This document shows, in pieces, positions 33,541 through 45,400 of a stretch of DNA of 64,000 nucleotides. Source of the DNA: Powellomyces hirtus. Lineage: Eukaryota > Chytridiomycota > Chytridiomycetes > Spizellomycetales > Powellomycetaceae. Each line of letters begins with the position of its first letter. The first letter of the stretch is position 1. The notes beneath the pieces are model-generated. The model saw nothing but the letters and a program-made list of their open reading frames with translations. It was not told the origin of the DNA and did no database searches. The DNA lies in assembly GCA_025526995.1 (NCBI GenBank), contig JAHLKG010000006.1, positions 62,001 to 126,000 of the forward strand, given 5' to 3'. The position numbers were made by a program, and so were the translations under genes.

Positions 33541-36130
33541 ATGGACCCTTCAGCGACAAACGCTTCCGATGATCATGTTCCGACCAGTGCCGAAATAGCT
33601 GCGGATGCAGAATGGCGACATGGAATTGTCCACAACGTGCGAAAAGTGTATTTTGGAATTGGGACTTTGTATTTGACGTTCATCGTCGTCACTGCTTTAT
33701 GGTTTGCCCAACGAACCCGCACCGATGCGTCCCTGGCAAAGGTTTGTCTTCCTTGATGACAGCTTTCGACGACTTGTACTAAACGATTGCAATTTTCACT
33801 CTACTTCAGCGGTCTGTCCTACTCACTATGATAGGCTTTCTAGGGAACTTCTTCATCTCGTTTCCGTTCTTGGGTCTGCAATCTACCGACTTTCCCTGCT
33901 TTCTCATCCTCACCTCGCTGTACCTTGGAGTCGCATGTACTATTTTCTCTTTGTCGGCACGAGCATGGCGGTTGCGTTACCTATTCAGATCACACCAAGA
34001 CAAACTTGCGCGAATGAAAAGCATGGAGACAGCTGGAAAGCCTGTCGACATCGACCATGATATTGCGGAAGAAATAAAGGATTCGGCAGAGGAGGAAGAC
34101 GATATGCTCGAGCCGCTGGGGCAGAGAGTAGCTGGGTCGCAAGCACTTACACTAATCGGGTCAACTATGGGGTCAACCAATCTTGTGGGATCAACAATTG
34201 GAGGATCAATGTTGGGCGGCAGCACGGGAAATATGGATGCAGTTTCGCGTGGACATGGGAGGTCCTCAAGCGGCTTCCTTGCTCGTGGAAGTCAAGCGCA
34301 AGGTTCTAGTTCAAATGGAGGTGCGGGTTATGGAAAATCTGCGAGCGCGCTTGCCACACCGTCTCCGAAACCTGGAAACGGTCGCGCAATCGTAGGGCAA
34401 GGCGCGATCTCCGCTGAGGCAAGCCATGCAGGTCCTCGCCGAGTTTCGGAAACATACAATCCAAAACGCAGTGATCATGACGCATTTTCAGCTGCAGAAG
34501 AAGGACATGGTGCTCGCTCAACATTAACAAATCGCGGGCACGGTCACTTATCATTTTCAAAGAGGATTACGCAAACATCGATCATTAATCCGACCTTTAT
34601 GGAAGAGCCTACAAAACGATTGCTCTACATTCTGCTCGCCGTGATTGCAATTACGTTGACTTACACCGGTGTCGTTATGTCATTCTCGCGCCAATATGGT
34701 CTTGTGCCAGTTAGCTATAAGTGCCAGATGGGTTCCTGGGAAATGGTCCCGGTTCTGATTTCCTTCGGCAGTTTTCTGCTGATCGGATGTCCGGCACTGT
34801 GCTGGTGGTTGTGGAATGACAAAGACACATATGGAATTCGCAGAGATCTCACCGTCTTCGCCATTGCTGGGACAGGAGTAGGGATGATGTAAGTTTCATC
34901 CGCGATATCAGGGAATGGCCAGTTTCTATGTTAACATTGATTTTGACGGTTTTTAATAGGTATTCGCTGGAACAGGCGCTTGTGCCAACCGGAAAGTTTT
35001 ATGGAGAGTCTACTCTGCGATTGTACTTCGGCGCCTCCAATTGGCCGGTGATTGGTGTTGCAGTGGGTCACTTCACTTCCGTGTTCTTTCCACTCCTGTC
35101 GTCATATGGAATACACCCACTTCGACCATTCAGTCGACTTTTCCAGCGATTGAAGCGATCAGCATCACGGGAGACTACCTCAGACTCTGGCAGCAATGAA
35201 AAGTTGGAAGCTGAGAAACGGAAACGCGATAACGCGAGAAGAGAACGACGGCAAAGAAAAGGCGGCTCCCCAGCAGTCACATGGACGCTGTTTCAAAGCG
35301 TGTTGGAAGACGGCGAATGTTTTGAGGCTTTCAAGGATTTCGCAGCCCGGGACTTTGCGGCTGAAAATCCATTGTTCTATCAGGAGTACAAGAAGTTGAT
35401 GGAGAAAGTTCGCATAGAACAAGGGCCCACCGGAAGTGATCAACCCTTTCGACCAACGAGTGCATCATTTCTCGCTGCTCAGCCATCCGCCCGTCGCATG
35501 AGCTCAGTGCCAGTCATCCGAGGCATCTCACAATTGGAGGACTTACCAGGACCCCTCAATCGAGAAATGGCCATGAGTCATGACTCCGTCACGAACAAAT
35601 ACCCTGTGTTCGATTTTTCGAACACATCAAGATATGGCTGGAAAGCGCGAATACTATCAATTGTGACGGGTGGCTACTATGCGCCATCCGGGATTGCGGC
35701 GCGCAGTCACAACTCTCTCTTCAACTTTGGATCACGGTCACAGCCTATGCTGTTGGCACCGCCAGTGGCTGCTTCTGAGGGCGGACTGTTGATACCTGCG
35801 CATCTTCGGGAAGACTACAGAACTCTTTACAGAACCTTCATTTCCTCCGGCGCGCCTCTGCAAATCAGCCTTTCCGCGAGAGTGACCGAAGAGATCGCCA
35901 AACAAGTTGGGGAAGAAAGCAAAGTGCTCCCTCTTGTCAGCGTCTTTGACGAAGCAAGGAATGAGGTGCTCGGGTTTATGTTCGAAATGTTCCCAAGGTT
36001 TATGGAGGCGGAGAAAGAGGGGGTGGTGAAGAAGTTTTTGAAAATAGCGGCGAAAGAATTTCACAGTCGCAGTCGTCGACCAACCCAGTCAGTGCCGCAG
36101 CCAGTGGTACCCCAAAGCAGCGCCGTTTGA
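33541..36130 (+). CDS. Seven-transmembrane RGS protein with a split RGS box
   Basis: Three exons (33541-33741, 33810-34888, 34960-36130) give 816 residues. Seven hydrophobic helices are visible. TM1 lies at about residues 36-56 (VYFGIGTLYLTFIVVTALWF), TM2 at 70-88 and TM3 at 95-116. A 240-residue Ser/Gly-rich loop follows, then TM4 (LLYILLAVIAITLTYTGVV), TM5 (VPVLISFGSFLLIGCPALCW), TM6 (FAIAGTGVGMM) and TM7 (WPVIGVAVGHFTSVFFPLL). The C-terminal region holds an RGS box in two halves: LFQSVLEDGECFEAFKDFAA (about 535-573) and REDYRTLYRTF to FMFEMFPRFMEAE (about 707-780). The general plan resembles plant AtRGS1, a receptor-like protein with GTPase-accelerating activity. Whether a ligand is sensed is unknown. 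The interruption of the RGS box by about 130 residues is unusual. Confidence 0.85.
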
Positions 36131-36444
36131 AAAGAAACAAACCAGAAATTCTGTACATAATAGCCGTCTCCGGCAGCCTAATTTACGGATTTTGCCCCAT
36201 ATTCAATGGAACAGTTCGATGTCAAATGCAAGAATGGATAACGCGTCCCTGATTACGTAATTGAAACTCCGATCTATCCCAGCGGAGACTAATGGGTACC
36301 GAAGGCAGGGTTGCTCATTATCGTGCAAGACCTGCACGGCTCAAGCGAGAACTTAAACGTGTATGAAGCCAGAAAAATTCTTTTGTTCGACCAGCTGGTC
36401 TTGGATGTTCGTTATCTTTGAGAACACCTGAGAACGCCGAAAAC
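36131..36444. other. Short intergenic region before the ankyrin/coiled-coil gene
   Basis: About 310 bases contain the 3' flank of the 7TM-RGS gene and the upstream region of the next forward gene. No feature is recognised. Confidence 0.4.
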
Positions 36445-39400
36445 ATGAGCAAACGCGGCGGCCCGTCCCGAGTGAGCGCTGGGCCGGCATTGGCCGAGTC
36501 AGTGGACAGATTCAGAAAGGCAGCTGAAGATGTTGAAAATGCAATTCAATCCGGCCAGCTAAATTCTCCTCTCACTGGCTCCGTCGCGATGCGACGGAAC
36601 TCGATCGCTGCCACTTCGCCACCGGCGGTGCAACGCCGTGCCTCCGTGGCAGCTGGTGCGGGCCTTCGCCCGCGGTCAATGTCAGCTTCTGGAGGGGGGG
36701 GAGGGGCTGTAGGACGCAGTGCTTCTGTTTCACGACGTGCATCCGTATCCATTAGCGGGTCTGCCATTGGGTCACGGAAAGGAAGCGGAATAGAAGCGAC
36801 TTTGCCGACTTTGCCTGAAACTTTCGTAGAATACGATCCCCAAACAGTCCGCCGGCCCACCGCTTTGAATCCAAAGAAGCTCAACTCCCTTCAGCTAGCA
36901 GCTTACAATGGAGATACCAACAAGATTCGAAGTCTGATGATGGAGAAGAAGAGAGATTTGGATAAATTAGATACCGTGCACGGAGTGACTGCACTTCAAA
37001 TAGCCGCAGAAAAGGGAGATCAAAAAATTTGCAACGCCCTCATTGATGGGGTCCCAATGGGAAATGGAGAGAAGAAGCGATGTACCGTGGACGTACAAAA
37101 CAGTGATGGACGAACTGCTCTTCATTTGGTATGCATGTCGCAGAGTGCGTTTCAGTGCTGCTTCTGCAAAGCTAACTTCTGCTAGGCAGCGATGATGATG
37201 AAACCAGACATTGTGATACTGCTGCTCACTCACAGAGCGAGCCCTGATATTCAAGACACCCTCGGATGCGTACCTCTTCATTATACGTTGCTGAACAATG
37301 ACAGAACCAGTTTTTTTGCGTTATGTCGCGCCGGAGCAAAACTACAGGTTACGGACAAGGTCAGTTATACTTGCTTGATTAATCAGCCCTCTAGTCTCTA
37401 ATTAGTAATACAGACGGGGAATACGATTCTGCATCATGCCACACGTTTGGGTAACGTAGAGTTAACAAAGCACTTACTGGAGCAAGGTGCTGACGTTGAT
37501 TCCAAAAATGCCGAATTAAGGTAGACGAAAAAAGAAAAATGAAGAGAAGAAGGATAAAAAGTGGAAGAGATGGTGCTAACGTGCTTTGAAAATAGGACAC
37601 CACTTCACATCGCGGTATCATGTGGGTCTGAGGAGATGATTCGGCTACTTCTGCAGTATGGCGCAGATCCCACCATTTCAGACTTCATGGGGATGAAAGC
37701 AATTGATCTTGTTGATCCTGATGACACAGAGATCATGAACCTGCTGATCTTGAAGGAGCGTGCGAAAGAAGCTAAGGAGGTCATGGTAAAGAAAGATTTT
37801 CAGAGCGGAGACGAGAACGAAGATGAGCCAAGGAGGGAGCGCGTTGAAGAGGAGACAACAGAGGAAGCGGTGGAATTGCTGAGTAGCGAAGATGGGAATG
37901 CAAAGGCAGACCAAGCATATGGACCCAGGCAAATGGTGAGTTTGGGAGTGACACGCATTGTGGAACGATTTGGTTTTTGACCAGTCCTACCTTTCAGGTT
38001 TCGGATGACGAAAAAACTCGAAGAACAATTGAAGAACCTGGGGAGGTGCCGAAATCGCCAGAGCGGAGACCACAGGTTAGTCTGCTTATCACACCATTTA
38101 AAAAGCACACGATCCTTAATTGGCAGCTTGCGTAGTCTGACTTGCGATCTGAACTGCACGATGACGCCGACTCTATCGACCTTGATACCGAAATGCTCGA
38201 AGCCTTCGGAGAAGATGACTCTCTGGGCATCTCTGATTTTGAGGATGACGGTCAGTCTGGCGACAAGACACCGCAAAGTCCATCAGTGGCATCGAAGAAA
38301 GAAAAAGGGCAGAAAAAGAACGCTGCTGATGAACTGGATGAGTTTGAGCAATTCTTGCTCGGAGAGGCTAGTAACTCCGACCAACTCAAATCTGCCGATA
38401 AGGTTTCATCGCAACCGTCCGTCAAGAATCGAGGCGCGTCCGGTGATCGTATGGAGCAGTCTCACAAACGCTCCAGCCGATCCGCACTGAAGTCTGGAAC
38501 AGCAGTCTCAGAACCCGGCAAACTCACCGAGAAGCCAGTACGGAAGTCTTCGCTCAAATCTGCGGCGTCTCTCAAGTCCGGAGGAGCAGAGGAGGATCAG
38601 CCCTGTTCTCCTAACTCCAATCGCGAAACCTCTCCAACCAGGGGAGCTACCAGTCTTGGGGATAACCCCGAGGCGCCTGTGAATCGATCGCGGCGGAGTT
38701 CTCTTTCGAGATCTGTGCATGCGAGCATGTTTCCAACAATGCAACCAAACGAAATGCATGATGACAAGGAGGAACGGGGTCGACGTTCGAGCTTACCACG
38801 ATCCGGGCGTGGAAGCCAACCGGGGTCGAGACATGGAAGCCTTCCTCGCATGGTTAAGATAGGAGACCACAAAAGTTCGAGCGGCGAAAACATAGAACGA
38901 CGGCCGCCCCCCATGTCCGTTCGCATTAATTCGCCGGAATCACCGATGCGGAAAGGAAAAATTTGCAAACTAGATCCTGGGGAAATGACAGCAACCGCAA
39001 ATAAGCTGCTGGTAGACTTGAAGATGATTGAACAAAAGTTCGCTGGTCAAGATGAGATTTCCAGCGTTGTTCACGTCTTGGCAAACTATGTACGTGAAAC
39101 GAACGAGATTGCTTTAGCGGCGGATGAAGAGCACGAGAGCTATCGACTGCTCTGGAAAACAGTTCGCTCTGATGTTGAAGATCCCCCTCAGCAGTTAGTT
39201 CCTGATGATGAAGCCTCTCCCAACAGAGACGAGGTTCTAGCGTGGGTAAACAAGTTCCGAAAGCGCCGCAATACTGACGCCACAATAGCAAACTCTCCCA
39301 TGACTCCCGCGGGCAAAGGTACAGTAGCAAACTCTCCTATGAGTCCCGCGGGCAAAGGCTTGTTGCGCAAACCTTCCATGCCTGGGAGATCGTCCGCGCT

Positions 39401-42400
39401 TCAGAGAGTGGAAACTCAGCAAGCACAGCTAGATTATGAGGTGAAGTCTCTAGAGGCTTGGCTTGAAAACGCCAAGCAAAAGCCAGAGGAAGAAGACGTC
39501 ATCTCGTACGAGTCTCCAGAGGAGACAGAGGAGCGAGAAAGATTGGAGAAGGAGGCCGCCGACCTGGAAAAGAGACGATCAGCTTTGTTGATGGAGTACG
39601 CAGGGTTAAGCGGACAATATGCGAGAACGGCAGTCAATGACCCTGCGATGCTCATATCTCGATCCATACCCGCTGAGAACGCATCTCCTTCCGCCACTGT
39701 GCTTGCAGGGAAAGTGATCGACACAAATTGGCAAAGCCTTGCCCGCCAGTTAGCGGCAGAGAAACTGATTACGCTTCAATTGTCTGAAGATCTTGATGCA
39801 CTGAAGTTTGACCATGAACATCTCGCATTCTCAAAAAAAACGCTCGAAAATCGACTTGACCAGCTACAGGAGAAATTTGTGAAGTTCAATGAGGAATTAG
39901 ATTCTCTGCTGTCTGGCATAGACGAGGATAGAGAGGACAAAGAGAAAGCAGAACATACTGCAATGCTAAATCTTCTTGATGCGGAGGAGCTGCGTTCGGA
40001 GGCGATGCGGGAACGAGGGAATGCTAAGAAATATAAAGATGACCTCGGAATCCTTACGACCAAGTTGCGCATCATCGAGACATCGTACCAAGAACTTGAT
40101 TTCCGTGTCAATGCGCTGCTTGAAGAGAAGAAGATCTTGCAGGATGCGCGGAATGCGGTTAACCAATCTAAAATCACGCTCCAAGCGGCACTCGAGAAGT
40201 TGCTACTGGATAATGAGGACCTGATGAGCCAATTGAAGACGGCGGATGAAGCAAGGATTGCAGGACGCGATCTGGGGACCACGCTCCAAAACTCCATTGA
40301 GAAGCTGCAGCAGGAGAATCAGCTTCTGACATGCCAGATATCTGAGTTGCGTAGATTGGGAAGCTCGTCGGGTGAGCAGCTCAGTTCTAGTCGAGTTATA
40401 GAGCAATCATCGGATCAGAGTGTCATTGCCAAACTAAAAGCCGATCTTGTCGCTATGACGAGAAAACTGGCACTGTCTGAGAGGGAACGAAACAAATTGG
40501 CAGTTGCTGCTAAAGGGAAGAGTCAAGCTGATGATGAGGCGGTCGTTGCCAACATGAGAATGGATCTTGATGATGTGACAAGCAAGCTCGCTGCAGCGGA
40601 ACTCGCAGCCCAGAAGAGATCAGTCAGCGGGCAGAAGGAGGACAATGCTACCGTTTTGGAACTGAAGAAGGAGCTCGATACGCTGACGAAAAAGCTGGTG
40701 CAGACCGAGTTAGAGGCAGAAGAGAGAGCCGACGGGGGTTTTGAACAAGGACAAACCGAAGTCGAAGCAGAAGCCTATTTTGAGGCCGTGAAAGCTCAAG
40801 GTGAAGCTGCTGTGGCCGAGGTACAGAAGGAACGGGACATCGTCAAGGACCAGCTCGTAGAGGCAGAGGCAGAGTTGCAACGGAAGGTCGAACGGGGCGC
40901 TGCACCTGGTCAGACATTGTCAGCATATGAAGAGGTGCTGGCCAAGGATCAAGCCGTTCTTGAGAGGTTGAAGGACGAGGTAGAACTTTTGGAGGAAAAG
41001 CTCGCACAAACCGAGCTCGACGCGGAGCGCAAGCTGGAACCAGACGAAGACGTTGATGCCTTAGCTGATCTAGGACACATGAACCGAGTAGAATCAACTG
41101 TTCGGAAAAGGACGCCATCACAACGTCGCGCAGATGATCTAGTTTTGATTGGAAGTCTCAAGGCCCAACTTACCACCGTGGCCAAGAGACTCGAACTCAG
41201 CGAGCTGGAGAGGAAGAGCCTTTCCGGAGATTCCAAGCAGGAAGAAATTGCTCCTGAACGACTAATAATTGAAACAATGAGGACAGAACTCGATAACGTG
41301 ACGAAAAAGCTTGAAGTAGCCGAGTCTCAAAGGCAGTTGTTGCAGAAGCGCGTGCATGACTATGAGTTGGATCAGATTCATCAAGAAGCGGTAAACGAAG
41401 AGATGAAGTCTCTTTTGGATGGCATGCATGCCGACCAAGCAGCAATGAAAACGTCCAAAGATGAGCTGCAGGCCGTTTCGAAATCACTCGCGTCCGCTCG
41501 TGCTGAGAAAGAGCGTCTGCAGTCTCGTGTTAAAGAGATGGAGAGTCAACTCAGGAGGGTTGGCAAACCGGAAACAACGAGAAATCTGAAGACAGCTGAA
41601 CTCGAAAATTTTAATTTGGAGGCTGAGAATGACGAAGATATCAAATTTGGATCGCCACCTGGCTCATCCGTGATGTTGCTGAACACCAGCATTGGCGATC
41701 TCAACTCCCAGTTAGACATGCAGAAAGCGCAATTGCAAGAAGTCCAGAGTCGTCTCGAGGAGGGCGAGCAAACGTGGAAAGAGCGCGAGGCCAGTTTTCT
41801 CCGTGAACGAGATGAGAGCTTCGAAGCGCATCATCAATTATCCCAGGAATTTTCCGCCGCCATCGCATCGTTCCAGAAGGTATCAAGCGAGAGAGAACAC
41901 CTTACTGGTGAGTTGCAAGAAATGCAAGCAACCCTCGAGTCGGTACAAATGGATCTTGGCGAAGCTCGCCTGAAGGGCAGTCGAGAAATCGAAGAGCGCT
42001 ACCTGCAGGAGCGAGTGGAAAGCGCCAGAGAAGCTCAGCTATTGACCGATGAGGTCAAGTCGGTCGCCGCGGTATTGGCAGCGGAAACGAAGTTGCGAGA
42101 ACAATACGGCGAAGAGCTTGAGCAGCTGAAACTCGCGTATGAATCCTTGCAGATGGACTTTGGTGAAGCGCAGTACCGCGAGAAACACCAGACGCACGAA
42201 AAGGATGGAGCGCTCAGCCAAGAGTTGGACAAAATGACGTCTCGTCTCAATGATCAAGATGCTGCGATGCGTCAGGAACGCGATGAGAATCACTTGGAAA
42301 TCCAGGCCTTGACGGAATCGTTGAACGCGGTGACGCTGAAACTGCGAGAGACAACCGAGGAGCGCGAGCAGCTACTTGAACGGCAACTACAGCTAACCGA

Positions 42401-45400
42401 TGAAATTGAAAGTCTGCAAATGGATCTTGGCGAGGCACACTACAATGCAAAGTTGCAGTCGCGCAACAAGGAGAATGAGCTGATACAACAACTGGACGAG
42501 ATGACCGCCATGCTCCATGATAAGGAAGCTGTGATGCGCCAGGAACGCGAAGAAAGCTGTCAGGAGATTCAATCGTTGACAAAGACTCTGAATGCTGTGG
42601 AGCTGCAACTGCGAGAACAGACTCAACAACGTGAACAGCTGCTTGAACGGCAGGAAAAACTGCAAGCCGAGTTCGAGAGCGTGCAAATGGATCTAGGCAG
42701 TGAAAGATTCGAAAAGGACAAAGTGACCCAGAGGTGCACTCACCTGGAAAACACCATTGACACGCTGAACGCCGAAGTGGAATCCAACCGTGCCAGCATC
42801 ACTACACTAACAAACGAATGCGAAGAACTGCGCAATACTCTTCAAGAGCTTACGTCCAAAGCTCGCGAGGAAGGTTCAGCCAACCAGGATCTGGTGAAGT
42901 ACTACGACACGGAGATGCAGCTTCTCACTACCCAGATTGAAGTAGAGAAAGAGCTGCGTCGGGCCCGCGACGACGAACACGTCCGCATTTCGCAGACTGT
43001 GAGTGAGTTGGAGGATAACCTTGCGCATGTTGAACAGACGTATGAGGGAGAAGTGAAGCGAGCGAAGGAAGTGGAAAAGGAGCTCAGCACGCAACTTACC
43101 CAAATGAGAGAACGCGTAGGTGTTTTGGACGCAAGTAACAAACAACTGGAAAGCGGAAAGACGATGCAAACACAACGCATTGAAGTTCTCGAACGAGATC
43201 TACAGGCGCTGGCGACCAAAGCCAAACAGCTGGAAGATGAAAGAGCGAAGCAGAAACAACTGATCGAAGAACTCGAGAACGCTGTGCAATCTGCGGAGAC
43301 CAAAGCCAAACAATTGGAGAGGAAGCACGTCGCCTTGACCGCAGAGCATGAAACACTCCGTGCCGAGCATGACCAACGCGCGCAGTCCCATCAAGAAAAT
43401 GCGGGCGAACTCCAAGGCCGTTTGAAAGAAGCCTTGGTGAAACGGGAGAAAACAGAAGCCGATCTCTTCTCCTCGATCGACGAGTTGAGTGAACTGAGGA
43501 CCAAGATTCAGCGATACGAAACGCGAGCGACGAGATCAGCCGCGGAGATCAAGGAGCACCTTCAGCAAATCGAGACGCTGGAGAATACTCTTGCAACCGA
43601 GCGTTCCGCGTTGGGGAAGATCGAAGCAAGCTACAAAACCGCGCAATTGGAGACCGGAAAACTTCGAGAAGAACTCGCGCAGATGAAAGAGGCGAGTGAA
43701 AAGCAGGAAGCGGAGCTGCGGCAAGTCCGTACTGCCGCCGCTACCTTCGAGGGTCGTGCGAATGCAGCTGAAACTGAGATAAATGAGTTGCGGTTGAGTA
43801 AGAGTGAAAAACAGAAGATCGAGGTGGATTTAGCCCAAGTACGGGAGACCCAGACCGAGGTTGAACGACGGGCACAAATGACCGAGTCCGCGTTGGCGGA
43901 TTCTCGGGAGCAGCTGCAGACTATTACGCGTGAAAAGGAGCTGCTGGCAGAAGATCTCAGCAAGACGCGCGAAGAATTGAGCAAGTTCCGACAACGCGCC
44001 GAGATTGCCGACAACAAAATGACGAAATCAATGTCGGAGCTAGAAGAACTCAAGCTCGAGCTACATGAGATTCAATTAGAAAAGCAGAATCTGACGACAA
44101 GTCTGGCTGGGGTCACCGAGAAAGCGTCCTCGCTTGAAATCAAGATTCGCGAAACTGAGAATGAACGCAAGATTCTTGAGGTCCAGATGTCACAGGTCGC
44201 GCTGCGGAACGAGGATCTACTGACCAATATGAAAAAGCTCAACGAAGTAGCAGTCGCGGCAGAAGAGAAAGCGCACACGCTGGAATTGGAGACGGAGCGA
44301 CTACAAGTTCAACTCCACAATGTCACGATCGAGAAAGAGAAACTTGACGTGACATGCAAAGGACTGCGAGAAACAGCCACGCAGACACAGGTCCAGATTG
44401 CTGCTCTGCGTGAGGACAACGGCCGGATGAATGCACGGGTTGAGAAAGATCTGCTAGAGAACCAGCGGATGACCGGCGAGATGCAGCGTCTCAGCGAAGA
44501 GAAGCTCGCGTTGGAACAAAAACTCAACGCCCTACAGCTCAAGTTCGAGACCTTGCAAGCCCAACATCGTCAGACCACGTCCGACAAGAACAGCGCGCAA
44601 TCCGATCTCAGTGAACTGCGCGAGACGATTGGCAAGCTCGAGGAACGGATTCACAATGCGCAGCAGGAGATTGAGGGTCGCAAAAAGGAGCATCAGCGTC
44701 TCAGTACCATCATGAACACTGCCAAAGACGAAAACACCGAACAAGCTCAGCTGATCGCAACCCTGCAACTCGAGACCGCGCGGCTGGAACGCGCGCTCGA
44801 GGTCTCGCGGCTTTCGAACGGCGAGTCCAGGGGTACGCTTGAGAAGAAGCTGTACGAACTGGAACGCCAAGTCGAGACAGTGCAGCGCGAGCGCGACACG
44901 CTAAAAGACGAAGCCGAGCGGATCAAGGCAGTGCTCGAAATGCGGATCTCGGAATCCAACCAGCACAGCGCCACGCGATCCATCGCCGGACTCGAAATCC
45001 AATCACTGCGAGACCAGATTGCCGAGCTGCAGGCCAAGCTTGAGAGTCGCGAGGTTGACATTGGCGATTTGCAGACCAAGCTGAAGGATCGGACCGCGGC
45101 CCTCACAGTCAAAATCCAAGACCGAGAAGCTGAGATTGAGAAACTCGAGGAACAGATGCGCGAGCAGACCGCAGAGCTTTCCTCGCAGATCCAAGGCAAG
45201 CAGACTGAGATTGACGAGATTGCGCGAAAATCTCGAGACCAAGTGCAGGATGTGAACACGAAACTGCAATCGCGTGAAAACGAAATCCGAGACCTCACCG
45301 CAAAACTGAACGAAGTGGAACGCAACAAAAAGGAGGTCTTATCCATGAGTGCCGAAATGGAGCGGCAGCTGAAGACAGTCAAGGATCAAGTGTCGGAAAC

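Noticed and set aside
41937..42720. CRISPR-like array from regularly spaced repeats
   Set aside because: The repeats are protein-level coiled-coil units with similar 'spacers', in a eukaryotic coding exon.
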